7,788 nucleotides of DNA. Origin: an uncultured Prevotella sp. GTDB taxonomy: Bacteria; Bacteroidota; Bacteroidia; Bacteroidales; Bacteroidaceae. Each line of letters opens with the position of its first letter. Position 1 is the first letter of the stretch. The notes beneath the pieces are model-generated. The model worked only from the letters and a program-made list of their open reading frames with translations. It searched no databases and had not been told where the DNA came from. The stretch lies in NCBI GenBank assembly GCA_934203355.1, contig CAKPZC010000079.1:1-7788 (forward strand), given 5' to 3'. The position numbers and the translations under genes were made by a program. Shown here in pieces: positions 1 through 4,282 of the stretch.

Positions 1-89
1 GATGAGTTGGTGGCGAAGTAGTCGTTTGAACCGTTGCCGTACTTGCCGCTGATGCCCTTAATGACATCGATAGGAGTAATTTTTGCCAT
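1..89 (-). CDS. Unrecognised protein, N-terminal fragment cut by the window edge
   Basis: An ATG at 89-87 opens a reading frame that runs 29 codons to the left edge without a stop. It begins MAKITPIDVIKGISGKYGNG and continues through SNDYFATNS. The start resembles small conserved hypothetical proteins I recall from Bacteroidales genomes, but I cannot name a family or function. It is the last gene of the leftward cluster and lies 235 bases downstream of the smalltalk-like gene. Its upstream region is unusual: a heptamer array begins only 7 bases before the start codon, so any ribosome-binding region consists largely of tandem repeat. No purine-rich Shine-Dalgarno sequence is visible, which is common in this phylum. 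That the frame is coding is likely from its clean composition and opening residues. Its length and function are unknown. Confidence 0.6.
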   Translation of the reverse strand, partial: MAKITPIDVIKGISGKYGNGSNDYFATNS

Positions 90-96
90 AATTAGA

Positions 97-242
97 ATGT
101 TGAATGTTGAGTGTTGAGTGTTGAATGGTTGCGGCAGAGCCGCAATGTTGAGTGTTGAATGTTGAGTGTTGAGTGTTGAATGTTGAATGTTGAATGTTGA
201 GTGTTGAATGTTGAGTGTTGAATGCTGAATGTTGAGTGTTGA
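97..242. repeat. Tandem heptamer array RTGTTGA (18 units) interrupted by a hairpin
   Basis: Four units of RTGTTGA occupy 97-124 and fourteen more run without a gap from 145 to 242 (98 bases). Almost all variation is A or G at the first position; a single unit, 222-228, has C in place of T at the fourth. Between the two blocks is a perfect hairpin at 129-145, with a 7-bp stem TTGCGGC/GCCGCAA and an AGA loop. On the minus strand the unit reads TCAACAY, that is YTCAACA. The array fills the gap between the left-edge gene and the smalltalk-like gene and has no coding potential. Such arrays expand and contract by slippage; any regulatory role is inference. Confidence 0.95.
129..145. other. Mini-hairpin inside the heptamer array, 7-bp stem, AGA loop
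   Basis: TTGCGGC and GCCGCAA pair perfectly around the triloop AGA. It separates the 4-unit and 14-unit blocks of the RTGTTGA array. It shares its layout (GC-rich stem, purine triloop on one strand) with the hairpins at 276-288, 706-720 and 785-797. Confidence 0.85.
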
Positions 243-246
243 TTTA

Positions 247-326
247 TTCTTCATTCTTAATTGAATAATTCTTCATCGGCTTTGCCGACCATTCCACATT
301 CACCATTCCACATTCCACATTCTTCT
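247..326. repeat. YTC-type heptamer arrays flanking a hairpin, abutting the smalltalk-like stop codon
   Basis: The units TTCTTCA (247-253) and TTCTTAA (254-260) are followed by TTGAATAA and another TTCTTCA (269-275). A 5-bp hairpin follows, TCGGC-TTT-GCCGA, at 276-288. Next come TTCCACA (292-298), TTCACCA, TTCCACA, TTCCACA and the degenerate TTCTTCT (320-326). The last unit overlaps the stop codon of the leftward smalltalk-like gene (plus-strand CTA at 325-327). These units carry YTC on the plus strand, opposite to the array at 97-242, so the whole 97-326 block is an inverted arrangement of two different heptamers. Confidence 0.85.
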
Positions 327-429
327 ACCTGCAGCTCTGTACGCCGAGAGTGGCGAGGAGAGCGGTGAGAACGCTGACGATGAACTGTAGTACAGTTTTG
401 AGGGTTTCTTTCTTTTTGGGTTCTGCCAT
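325..429 (-). CDS. Smalltalk-like small hydrophobic protein (34 aa)
   Basis: An ATG at 429-427 opens 34 codons ending in TAG at 327-325. The peptide starts MAEPKKKETLKTVLQF and ends in LGVQSCR. A lysine-rich N-terminus (residues 5-7, 11) is followed by a hydrophobic stretch at about 13-30 and a terminal Ser-Cys-Arg. This matches the pattern I remember for the Bacteroidetes smalltalk protein family: about 30-35 residues, a K-x-E-T-x-K-T-x-L-Q-F core and a G-V-x-S-C end. The family has no known function. It is commonly found near amidase, HU-like and primase-like genes, as it is here near a primase cassette. The hydrophobic helix suggests membrane association or a very small lipoprotein-like tail, but the cysteine lies at the C-terminus, so it is not a classical lipobox. 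A strong promoter candidate lies 185 bases upstream, leaving a long leader. Confidence 0.85.
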   Translation of the reverse strand: MAEPKKKETLKTVLQFIVSVLTALLATLGVQSCR

Positions 430-612
430 AATTTTTTGTTTTTTTTGAGGGTTTGTGAATACTGGTTTGTGGTTGTTGAAGGTGTTGTTCCCTGGGGAGT
501 TTCCTTTCGTGAGGAGATTCGTTTGTCATGGCTTCGTGACACGTTCGTCATGGCTTCGGGAATCCTTCGGGACTTGTTCGGGACGCGCGCTTGTCTCGTT
601 TTTTTTACAATG
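430..612 (-). promoter_or_regulatory. Long 5' leader of the smalltalk-like gene with direct repeats
   Basis: About 180 bases separate the candidate promoter from the smalltalk-like start codon. There is no convincing reading frame on either strand. Read on the plus strand, a 19-base element CGTTYGTCATGGCTTCGKG occurs at 520-538 and again at 542-560, with two mismatches. It is followed by further TTCGGGA copies at 555-561, 567-573 and 578-584. A run of eight T at 599-606 and another at 443-450 give A-runs in the transcript. The leader may act in cis on translation of the small gene or may produce a small RNA of its own. No family is recognised. Confidence 0.4.
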
Positions 613-640
613 CAAAGATACGACATTCGCGAATGGCAAT
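613..640 (-). promoter_or_regulatory. Bacteroidetes-type promoter with an internal palindrome
   Basis: On the minus strand TATCTTTG (620-613) matches the Bacteroidetes -7 consensus TAnnTTTG exactly. Upstream, ATTG (640-637) is a possible -33 element, but its spacing of 16 bases is shorter than the usual 19-21. The spacer contains the perfect 12-bp palindrome CATTCGCGAATG (624-635), placed where a repressor would block polymerase. Just upstream is another inverted repeat, CGTAC-GTTGCA-GTACG (651-666). It would transcribe leftward into the smalltalk-like leader. Confidence 0.6.
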
Positions 641-668
641 CATACGATAGCGTACGTTGCAGTACGAT

Positions 669-720
669 TTTTGAATTTTGAGTTTTGAGTTTTGAATTTT
701 GAATTATCGGCGAAGCCGAT
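669..720. repeat. TTTTGAR heptamer array (5 units) with GAA-loop hairpin
   Basis: Five units, TTTTGAA, TTTTGAG, TTTTGAG, TTTTGAA and TTTTGAA, fill 669-703 without gaps. A perfect hairpin follows at 706-720: ATCGGC, loop GAA, GCCGAT. It contains GCGAAGC, a sequence known to form an exceptionally stable DNA mini-hairpin. This array is the left arm of an inverted pair with the one at 757-821. The stretch between them (721-756) holds one more partial palindrome, TTCAATTTTGAATT (730-743), and no gene. Confidence 0.92.
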
Positions 721-756
721 TAGGAATTATTCAATTTTGAATTGTGATTGGGCTAA

Positions 757-821
757 CTCAAAATTCAAAATTCAAAATTCAAAATCGCCGAAGGCGACAA
801 TTCAAAATTCAAAACTCAAAA
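757..821. repeat. YTCAAAA heptamer array (7 units) with GAA-loop hairpin, ending at a stop codon
   Basis: Four units (CTCAAAA then three TTCAAAA) fill 757-784. A perfect 5-bp hairpin TCGCC-GAA-GGCGA sits at 785-797, then CAA, and three more units run from 801 to 821. The units are the reverse complement of those at 669-703, so the two arrays could pair into one large stem around a roughly 50-base loop. The array ends 3 bases short of the stop codon of the DUF4248-like gene. In the leftward transcript the hairpin is followed by TTTTGAATTTTG, so it could also act as a weak terminator. Confidence 0.92.
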
Positions 822-824
822 TTG

Positions 825-1043
825 CTATGGTTCTCCCAGGTATTCAGTTATTAGTTTTACTTCGTGTGGTGAGAGCCACTTGGATGTCTTCTGATAGCCT
901 TGGTCGAGTAGTGCCTTGTGTAAGGGCTTGCAACGGTTCACCCACGACATAAGGCGGTTGACTGCTACGTGTGGGTCGGCTCTGGGGAAATAGAAGATAG
1001 CCAACTCCTTCTTGGTATATGGTTGGATTTTGAAATCGTTCAT
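825..1043 (-). CDS. DUF4248-like small protein (72 aa)
   Basis: The 72-residue protein runs from an ATG at 1043 to a TAG at 825. It starts MNDFKIQPYTKKELAIFYFP and ends VKLITEYLGEP. The Y-x-K-x-E-L-A-x-x-Y-F-P opening, the central W (residue 34), the GY-x-K-T segment and the closing S-P-x-E-V-x-L-I-x-E-Y-L-G-E-P match the pattern I remember for DUF4248. That is a small, probably helix-turn-helix-like Bacteroidetes family without a proven function. Its start codon overlaps the primase stop codon by four bases (ATGA), so the two genes are translationally coupled and probably work together. The family is usually found in the same primase/DUF3987 cassette as here. It could be a DNA-binding or regulatory accessory, but that is inferred from gene order alone. 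A heptamer array begins immediately after its stop. Confidence 0.85.
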   Translation of the reverse strand: MNDFKIQPYTKKELAIFYFPRADPHVAVNRLMSWVNRCKPLHKALLDQGYQKTSKWLSPHEVKLITEYLGEP

Positions 1044-1969
1044 GTTGTCTTGGCTTTAATTGATGATACATAGTAATCGGAGAAGTCTTTGCAGCCCACG
1101 GGCAGCTGATGGTGTTCCAACGAGGGCAATACTTCCTTGAGCTGCATGAAGAGCCTCTCGCCAGGTGCGTCGCGGTCGGGATACATGTGGAAGGTTGTGC
1201 CGAGACGGTCGGACAAGTTGCGTAGCAAGTCCTTGTCGGCTTTGGAGAGGAGTGTGGCTGATGGTATCGCCACGGCTTTGTGACCAGATGAGAGCATAGC
1301 CCAACAGTCGGAACAGCCTTCTGTTATGTATAGCGGTTCGCCAGGGCGCAGCATGGCGACGACGGGCAGGTTGTAGATGGAACAGCGGGCACCGTAGGGG
1401 AAACGGAAACGGGGAATTGTCTCTCCATTAGCCTTATGATAATCGAGGTTTCGGTTCTGCAATCCAATCAGTTTGCTAGTAGTATCAAAATAGGGCGTTT
1501 GGAGCCAATGGATGCCTTGGCTGTCCGTCCACGATGTGAGGCGACACCATCTTACTACGCGTGGGTCGAGTCTTCGCTCCTCGAAGAGAAACCTTTTTGC
1601 TTCATCGCTCAGCCACGGATGCTCAAAATGGCGTGCGTAGCGTGCTGCGTCAAAAGGCTTGGTTGGCATGTCGGCAGAAGACGTTTGCGATTTGTACTCT
1701 TCTACTATTATGTTTGTAGAGTCTGCCAGCCATCGGCAAGCATCGGGAAAGTCCTTGTGCAGATGACGCATTACGAGGTCGATAGTGCCGCCGTGTGCGT
1801 CGCAGGCGAAGCAACGGTAGGTGTTGCGACGAGTATTGAATGTCAGACTGGCGTGATGGTCGTCGTGGAAAGGACAGAGGCTCTTGTGACGAGAGATGCG
1901 GAGTCCGAGGCGCTCAGCCACTGCCTCTATGGGCAGTTGGCGGAGCTGTTGTATGGTTTCTTGATTCAT
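1040..1969 (-). CDS. CHC2 zinc-finger / TOPRIM primase (309 aa)
   Basis: A DnaG-type primase. The N-terminal CHC2 zinc finger is complete: C32-P-F-H35 and C53-F-A-C56, followed by the typical H-G-G-T-I-D. The TOPRIM fold follows at about 210-300, with the glutamate in Y-I-T-E217-G and the metal-binding pair D265-R-D267 in the motif YPDRDAPGERL. The ending KDFSDYY is typical of the family. At 309 residues it is much shorter than chromosomal DnaG (about 600-650) and lacks the DnaB-binding C-terminal domain, as in mobile-element primases. It would make RNA primers on single-stranded template. Upstream is a P-loop ATPase of the DUF3987 type, the expected helicase or loader partner, 45 bases away across a heptamer-filled gap. 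Downstream it overlaps the DUF4248-like gene by four bases. The start is the first ATG of the frame, and it leaves the usual short helix before the zinc finger. Confidence 0.92.
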   Translation of the reverse strand: MNQETIQQLRQLPIEAVAERLGLRISRHKSLCPFHDDHHASLTFNTRRNTYRCFACDAHGGTIDLVMRHLHKDFPDACRWLADSTNIIVEEYKSQTSSADMPTKPFDAARYARHFEHPWLSDEAKRFLFEERRLDPRVVRWCRLTSWTDSQGIHWLQTPYFDTTSKLIGLQNRNLDYHKANGETIPRFRFPYGARCSIYNLPVVAMLRPGEPLYITEGCSDCWAMLSSGHKAVAIPSATLLSKADKDLLRNLSDRLGTTFHMYPDRDAPGERLFMQLKEVLPSLEHHQLPVGCKDFSDYYVSSIKAKTT

Positions 1970-1975
1970 GATGTT

Positions 1976-2032
1976 AAGTGAAAAGAGAAAAGTGAAAAAT
2001 CCAATTCCTAACTCCTAATTCCTAATTCCTAA
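1976..2032. repeat. Two opposed heptamer arrays filling the primase/ATPase gap
   Basis: Three units, AAGTGAA, AAGAGAA and AAGTGAA, fill 1976-1996. After an 8-base gap come four units of YTCCTAA: TTCCTAA (2005-2011), CTCCTAA, TTCCTAA and TTCCTAA (2026-2032). Seen from the plus strand, the left array is of GAA type and the right array of YTC type, the same layout as in the gaps at 97-326 and 669-821. The stop codon of the ATPase gene (plus-strand CTA at 2015-2017) lies inside the second unit of the right array. The repeat therefore encodes the final residues of that protein. Confidence 0.92.
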
Positions 2033-3322
2033 ATATTCTTGAGTCTTGGTGTAGAGTCCGGTTTGTGCGGAATGGACTATGAACTTGCGGAACACCCACT
2101 TGCGCAGTTGACTGTTCGTGCCCTCCTTAGTCTTGCCGAGCGAGATGCGCAACGCCTCAAGCTGAGCTTCGTTGAACGAGTCGGGCAAATCGTCGAGCAG
2201 ATTCTTCGGACCACGTCTGCCAGCCTCGCTGACGCTTCCCTCGTCCTGACCGAGCATGTCGGCGAAGACCTGCATCTTCGACCATATATCGTGGTAGACG
2301 AGCCATTCCACGAGGCTGCTCATCGGCTTTGTCCATGTCTGGTTGTTGAGCGCCCAAAGCAGGCATCCGGCTTTCCATGCCGAGACGAGAGCACGTTTTG
2401 AGATGTCCCACAGAATGTCGTCGTCGGCAAGGTCGGCAAGCGAAGCCATGTCGGCAGCGAGCTGGTCGATGAGTCGGTTGAGCGGCTTGATTATGAAGCG
2501 ACCCTTGCAGATGGCAAGTCGGGCGAGGTATTCGTCGAGCTTCTTGTAGAAGTCGTCGCCATATTTGCCTTGGCGTGGTATACGTCCGTCGCGTCCTTGG
2601 CGAGGCTTGTAAGAGAAGACCATGCGTCCGAAGGTGCCGTTGAAGAGTTCGTTCTTGTAGAATTTGCGTGCAGCGAAGGGCGTTGAGGAGATGGTGATAT
2701 TGGCTCGCAGAACGGGATTGCCAGTCACTCCGTCGGCTGTGGCTCTGAGGGCTCCTGCACGCTGGCGGTCGTAGATGTTGCGCATCATTTGGGAAATCTG
2801 TCGGTGTCCACCACACACGCGGTCTGCCATTTCCACCTCGGGCATGTTGAGGTATTGTGTGCGCTGTCCGAGTTTCTCACATCCCATGGCGTTCTGTATG
2901 AAGGCAGCGTTGGTGACGTCGGCAGGCGGAAACCAGAACGCCACGTCGGGTCGGGCTGGCTTCTCCTTGTTGGCACTCTTGGTCTTCATCATCTTCTGCC
3001 ACTCTACGAGCTTGGCAAGTTCTTCGTCGTCATGAGTGCGGAAGTCGCGGCACATGGCTTCCACTATGCTTGAGAGTTGGCCCTTTCCAGCGCCACTATC
3101 GGCTACGAGATTCGCCAACATTCCGCTTGGTTCCTTCCAGCTGAGGTCGGGATACATAAATTCTGCTCCACTTACGTGTGCGCCAAGGATAGGGAAAAGC
3201 ATTGGGACGATGGGTTGGTGCATGTCTTTTGAGACTTGCGAGAGCAAAAGTGCCACGCTTTCGAGTCCGCGACCGAGGTTTGGCATCTTCGGGGCGGTGG
3301 TTTTACTTATATCGTACTTCAT
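2015..3322 (-). CDS. DUF3987-like P-loop ATPase, probable replication helicase/loader (435 aa)
   Basis: A P-loop protein of the DUF3987 type that accompanies CHC2 primases in Bacteroidetes. The Walker A region is A74-D-S-G-A-G-K80-G, with a glycine where most P-loops have Ser or Thr after the lysine. A Walker B-like segment with acidic residues is at 157-164 (L-N-M-P-E-V-E-M). A sensor-like N-I-T-I-S-S-T-P is at 208-215, and a conserved N-G-T-F-G-R at 228-233 may supply an arginine finger. The family is assigned roles in element replication, often fused to a primase-like domain; here the protein is short and separate. The ATG at 3322 follows an A- and G-rich stretch, AAGAAGAAA. The last five residues (LGIRN) are encoded by the heptamer array at the stop codon. 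The 243 bases upstream hold the large inverted repeat at 3383-3552. I did not find a clear promoter. Confidence 0.8.
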   Translation of the reverse strand: MKYDISKTTAPKMPNLGRGLESVALLLSQVSKDMHQPIVPMLFPILGAHVSGAEFMYPDLSWKEPSGMLANLVADSGAGKGQLSSIVEAMCRDFRTHDDEELAKLVEWQKMMKTKSANKEKPARPDVAFWFPPADVTNAAFIQNAMGCEKLGQRTQYLNMPEVEMADRVCGGHRQISQMMRNIYDRQRAGALRATADGVTGNPVLRANITISSTPFAARKFYKNELFNGTFGRMVFSYKPRQGRDGRIPRQGKYGDDFYKKLDEYLARLAICKGRFIIKPLNRLIDQLAADMASLADLADDDILWDISKRALVSAWKAGCLLWALNNQTWTKPMSSLVEWLVYHDIWSKMQVFADMLGQDEGSVSEAGRRGPKNLLDDLPDSFNEAQLEALRISLGKTKEGTNSQLRKWVFRKFIVHSAQTGLYTKTQEYLGIRN

Positions 3323-3382
3323 TTTCTTCTTGTTGTTTAAAGATTAAACTCTTGATAATGAGCCTTTTAGAGGGAAGATGGT

Positions 3383-3552
3383 GCGTTCCCGTTCCAATTG
3401 TTCCAGTTGTTCCAATTAATGTTTGTGGTATGCGCGTTCTTATTTTCTTATATATAACCACTTAATAATCAATTAATTAGATAGTCTATAAAGAGGAATG
3501 TCGCATGTAGATATAGTATTTGGAACAATTGGAACAACTGGAACTGGAACGC
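3383..3552. repeat. 33-bp inverted repeat of 9-bp iterations around an AT-rich core
   Basis: The arms at 3383-3415 and 3520-3552 are reverse complements with three mismatches in 33 positions. Each arm is itself repetitive: TTGTTCCAR (or its complement) recurs every nine bases, beginning at GCGTTCC on the outer edge. The 104-base centre is strongly AT-rich, with TATATAA, TTAATAATCAATTAATTAG and similar runs, and has no reading frame of note. The structure lies between two leftward genes, directly upstream of the DUF3987-like ATPase. It could be an origin with iteron-like protein sites and a melting region, a large operator, or the end of a mobile unit. The sequence alone does not decide between these. 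Confidence 0.9.
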
Positions 3553-3599
3553 GAAGCGCCCTTGCTTACTTCTCTTCTCCAAGGCCGATGGCGAAGCCA
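3550..3599. other. Two GAA-loop mini-hairpins at the 3' end of the conserved hypothetical gene
   Basis: CGC-GAA-GCG (3550-3558) touches the outer end of the right inverted-repeat arm and contains the stable GCGAAGC heptamer. TGGC-GAA-GCCA (3589-3599) lies inside the last codons of the 3566-4057 gene (residues around S-G-F-A-I-G), about 20 bases before its stop. Both have the same triloop as the hairpins at 706-720 and 785-797. Stems of 3-4 bp are short enough that chance is possible for each singly. Confidence 0.5.
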
Positions 3600-4057
3600 C
3601 TCGCTACCAGTATGAGTTCTTCGGCAGCCCTTCGGCAGAACTTTAAGAATGAGAGTTGTTCGTTGAACTGCGGTCGGTTGAAGGTAGGGTAGAGCGTTCC
3701 GTCGGGCTTGCGATTGATGTTGATGTAGACACCCTCGTATACATGCGGGTTGCGCTGCTGCACATCATTACGCTTCTTGTTGGTGGCGTTCTCGATGAAG
3801 AGGAAGTGGTCTTCGGCATCGCGTGTGATCGCTCCGTCAAGATAGTTGCCAAGGGGAATGCGGCCAGGCTCGCGTGTGAGGAGCTTGAGGTCGACGCAAG
3901 GCTCGGTGTTGGGGTAGACCGACTGGTGCTGGCGGTAGCCGCGAGCGAAGGGTGAATTACTTGAGAACATCTCTGTGAGGATGTCTCCTACTGGGCGAGG
4001 CTGATTACATCTGTTGTCCTGTCCTCTGCCAATCTGAGTGCTTTTGTTGTAAAACAT
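3566..4057 (-). CDS. Conserved Bacteroidales hypothetical protein (163 aa)
   Basis: I chose the ATG at 4057, which gives a protein starting MFYNKSTQIGRG, followed by the N-Q-P-R-P-V-G-D-I-L segment. I recall this opening from small Bacteroides and Prevotella hypothetical proteins next to DUF3987 genes. A TTG at 4072 would add five residues. The frame stays open upstream to about 4168 but has no ATG there. The middle contains L-G-N-Y-L-D-G-A-I-T-R-D and a Y-E-G-V-Y-I-N-I-N-R-K-P-D-G segment (roughly residues 108-121). There is no signal peptide, membrane segment or known catalytic motif. It is the first gene of the leftward primase cassette, separated from the ATPase by the inverted repeat. 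Base composition matches the primase genes and not the Argonaute operon. A role in element replication or its control is inferred from position only. Confidence 0.7.
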   Translation of the reverse strand: MFYNKSTQIGRGQDNRCNQPRPVGDILTEMFSSNSPFARGYRQHQSVYPNTEPCVDLKLLTREPGRIPLGNYLDGAITRDAEDHFLFIENATNKKRNDVQQRNPHVYEGVYININRKPDGTLYPTFNRPQFNEQLSFLKFCRRAAEELILVASGFAIGLGEEK

Positions 4058-4169
4058 TGTTGCCAACGCCAAGTGGAGTGATTTGCCACATAGGCGTTTG
4101 ATGGCAATTTCGTAGATGGTGGATTTACGACACCCACATTTTTTTGCCGTCGTAGGTTGTAGGGTGTAC
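4058..4169. other. Intergenic stretch at the junction between the two modules
   Basis: No supported gene. On the minus strand the frame of the downstream gene is open through this stretch, from just inside the TAG at about 4168. It would read K-K-C-G-C-R-K-S-T-I-Y-E-I-A-I-K-R-L before joining the TTG at 4072. Without an ATG this is most likely leader sequence or the remnant of a longer gene. No TAnnTTTG promoter element was found for the downstream gene. Confidence 0.35.
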
Positions 4170-4213
4170 TAATAAAAACCCATATCTACCTTGAAATTCA
4201 GATAGATATGGGT
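4170..4213 (-). terminator. Intrinsic terminator of the Argonaute operon
   Basis: A perfect 11-bp inverted repeat ACCCATATCTA / TAGATATGGGT (4178-4188 and 4203-4213) encloses 14 bases. Those bases contain a further TGAA/TTCA pairing, giving one long hairpin. In the leftward transcript the stem is followed directly by TTTTTATT (4177-4170). There is no T-run on the plus-strand side, so termination is directional. It ends transcription about 70 bases after the 4283-5296 gene and insulates the operon from the primase cassette. Confidence 0.88.
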
Positions 4214-4282
4214 CGATAAAAATATTAAAAAAAAATCAAGAAAAAGTTACGACGAGTATATTGCGTTGTAAGTTTAGATTTA

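Noticed and set aside
257..626. Open frames of 90 and 108 codons on the minus strand over the smalltalk-like gene and its leader
   Set aside because: They run through heptamer repeats and leader repeats and have low-complexity basic composition. The 34-codon smalltalk-like frame has family-like sequence and explains the region better.
97..821. Could the repeats be a CRISPR array?
   Set aside because: Units are 7 bases, directly contiguous and without unique spacers. No cas gene is present.
1436..1981. A 181-codon open frame on the plus strand
   Set aside because: It is antisense to the CHC2-TOPRIM primase, whose zinc finger and TOPRIM motifs are intact on the minus strand. The plus-strand translation has no recognisable motif and is a by-product of GC-rich coding sequence.
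2157..2816. A 219-codon minus-strand frame inside the ATPase gene
   Set aside because: It is a second frame of the DUF3987-like gene. Its translation is rich in Arg, Ser and Pro with no domain pattern, typical of an out-of-frame shadow.
3383..3552. Could the inverted repeat be the ends of an insertion sequence?
   Set aside because: The enclosed 104 bases encode nothing and I see no flanking target-site duplication. A non-autonomous element cannot be excluded, but the 9-bp iteration within each arm fits protein-binding sites better.
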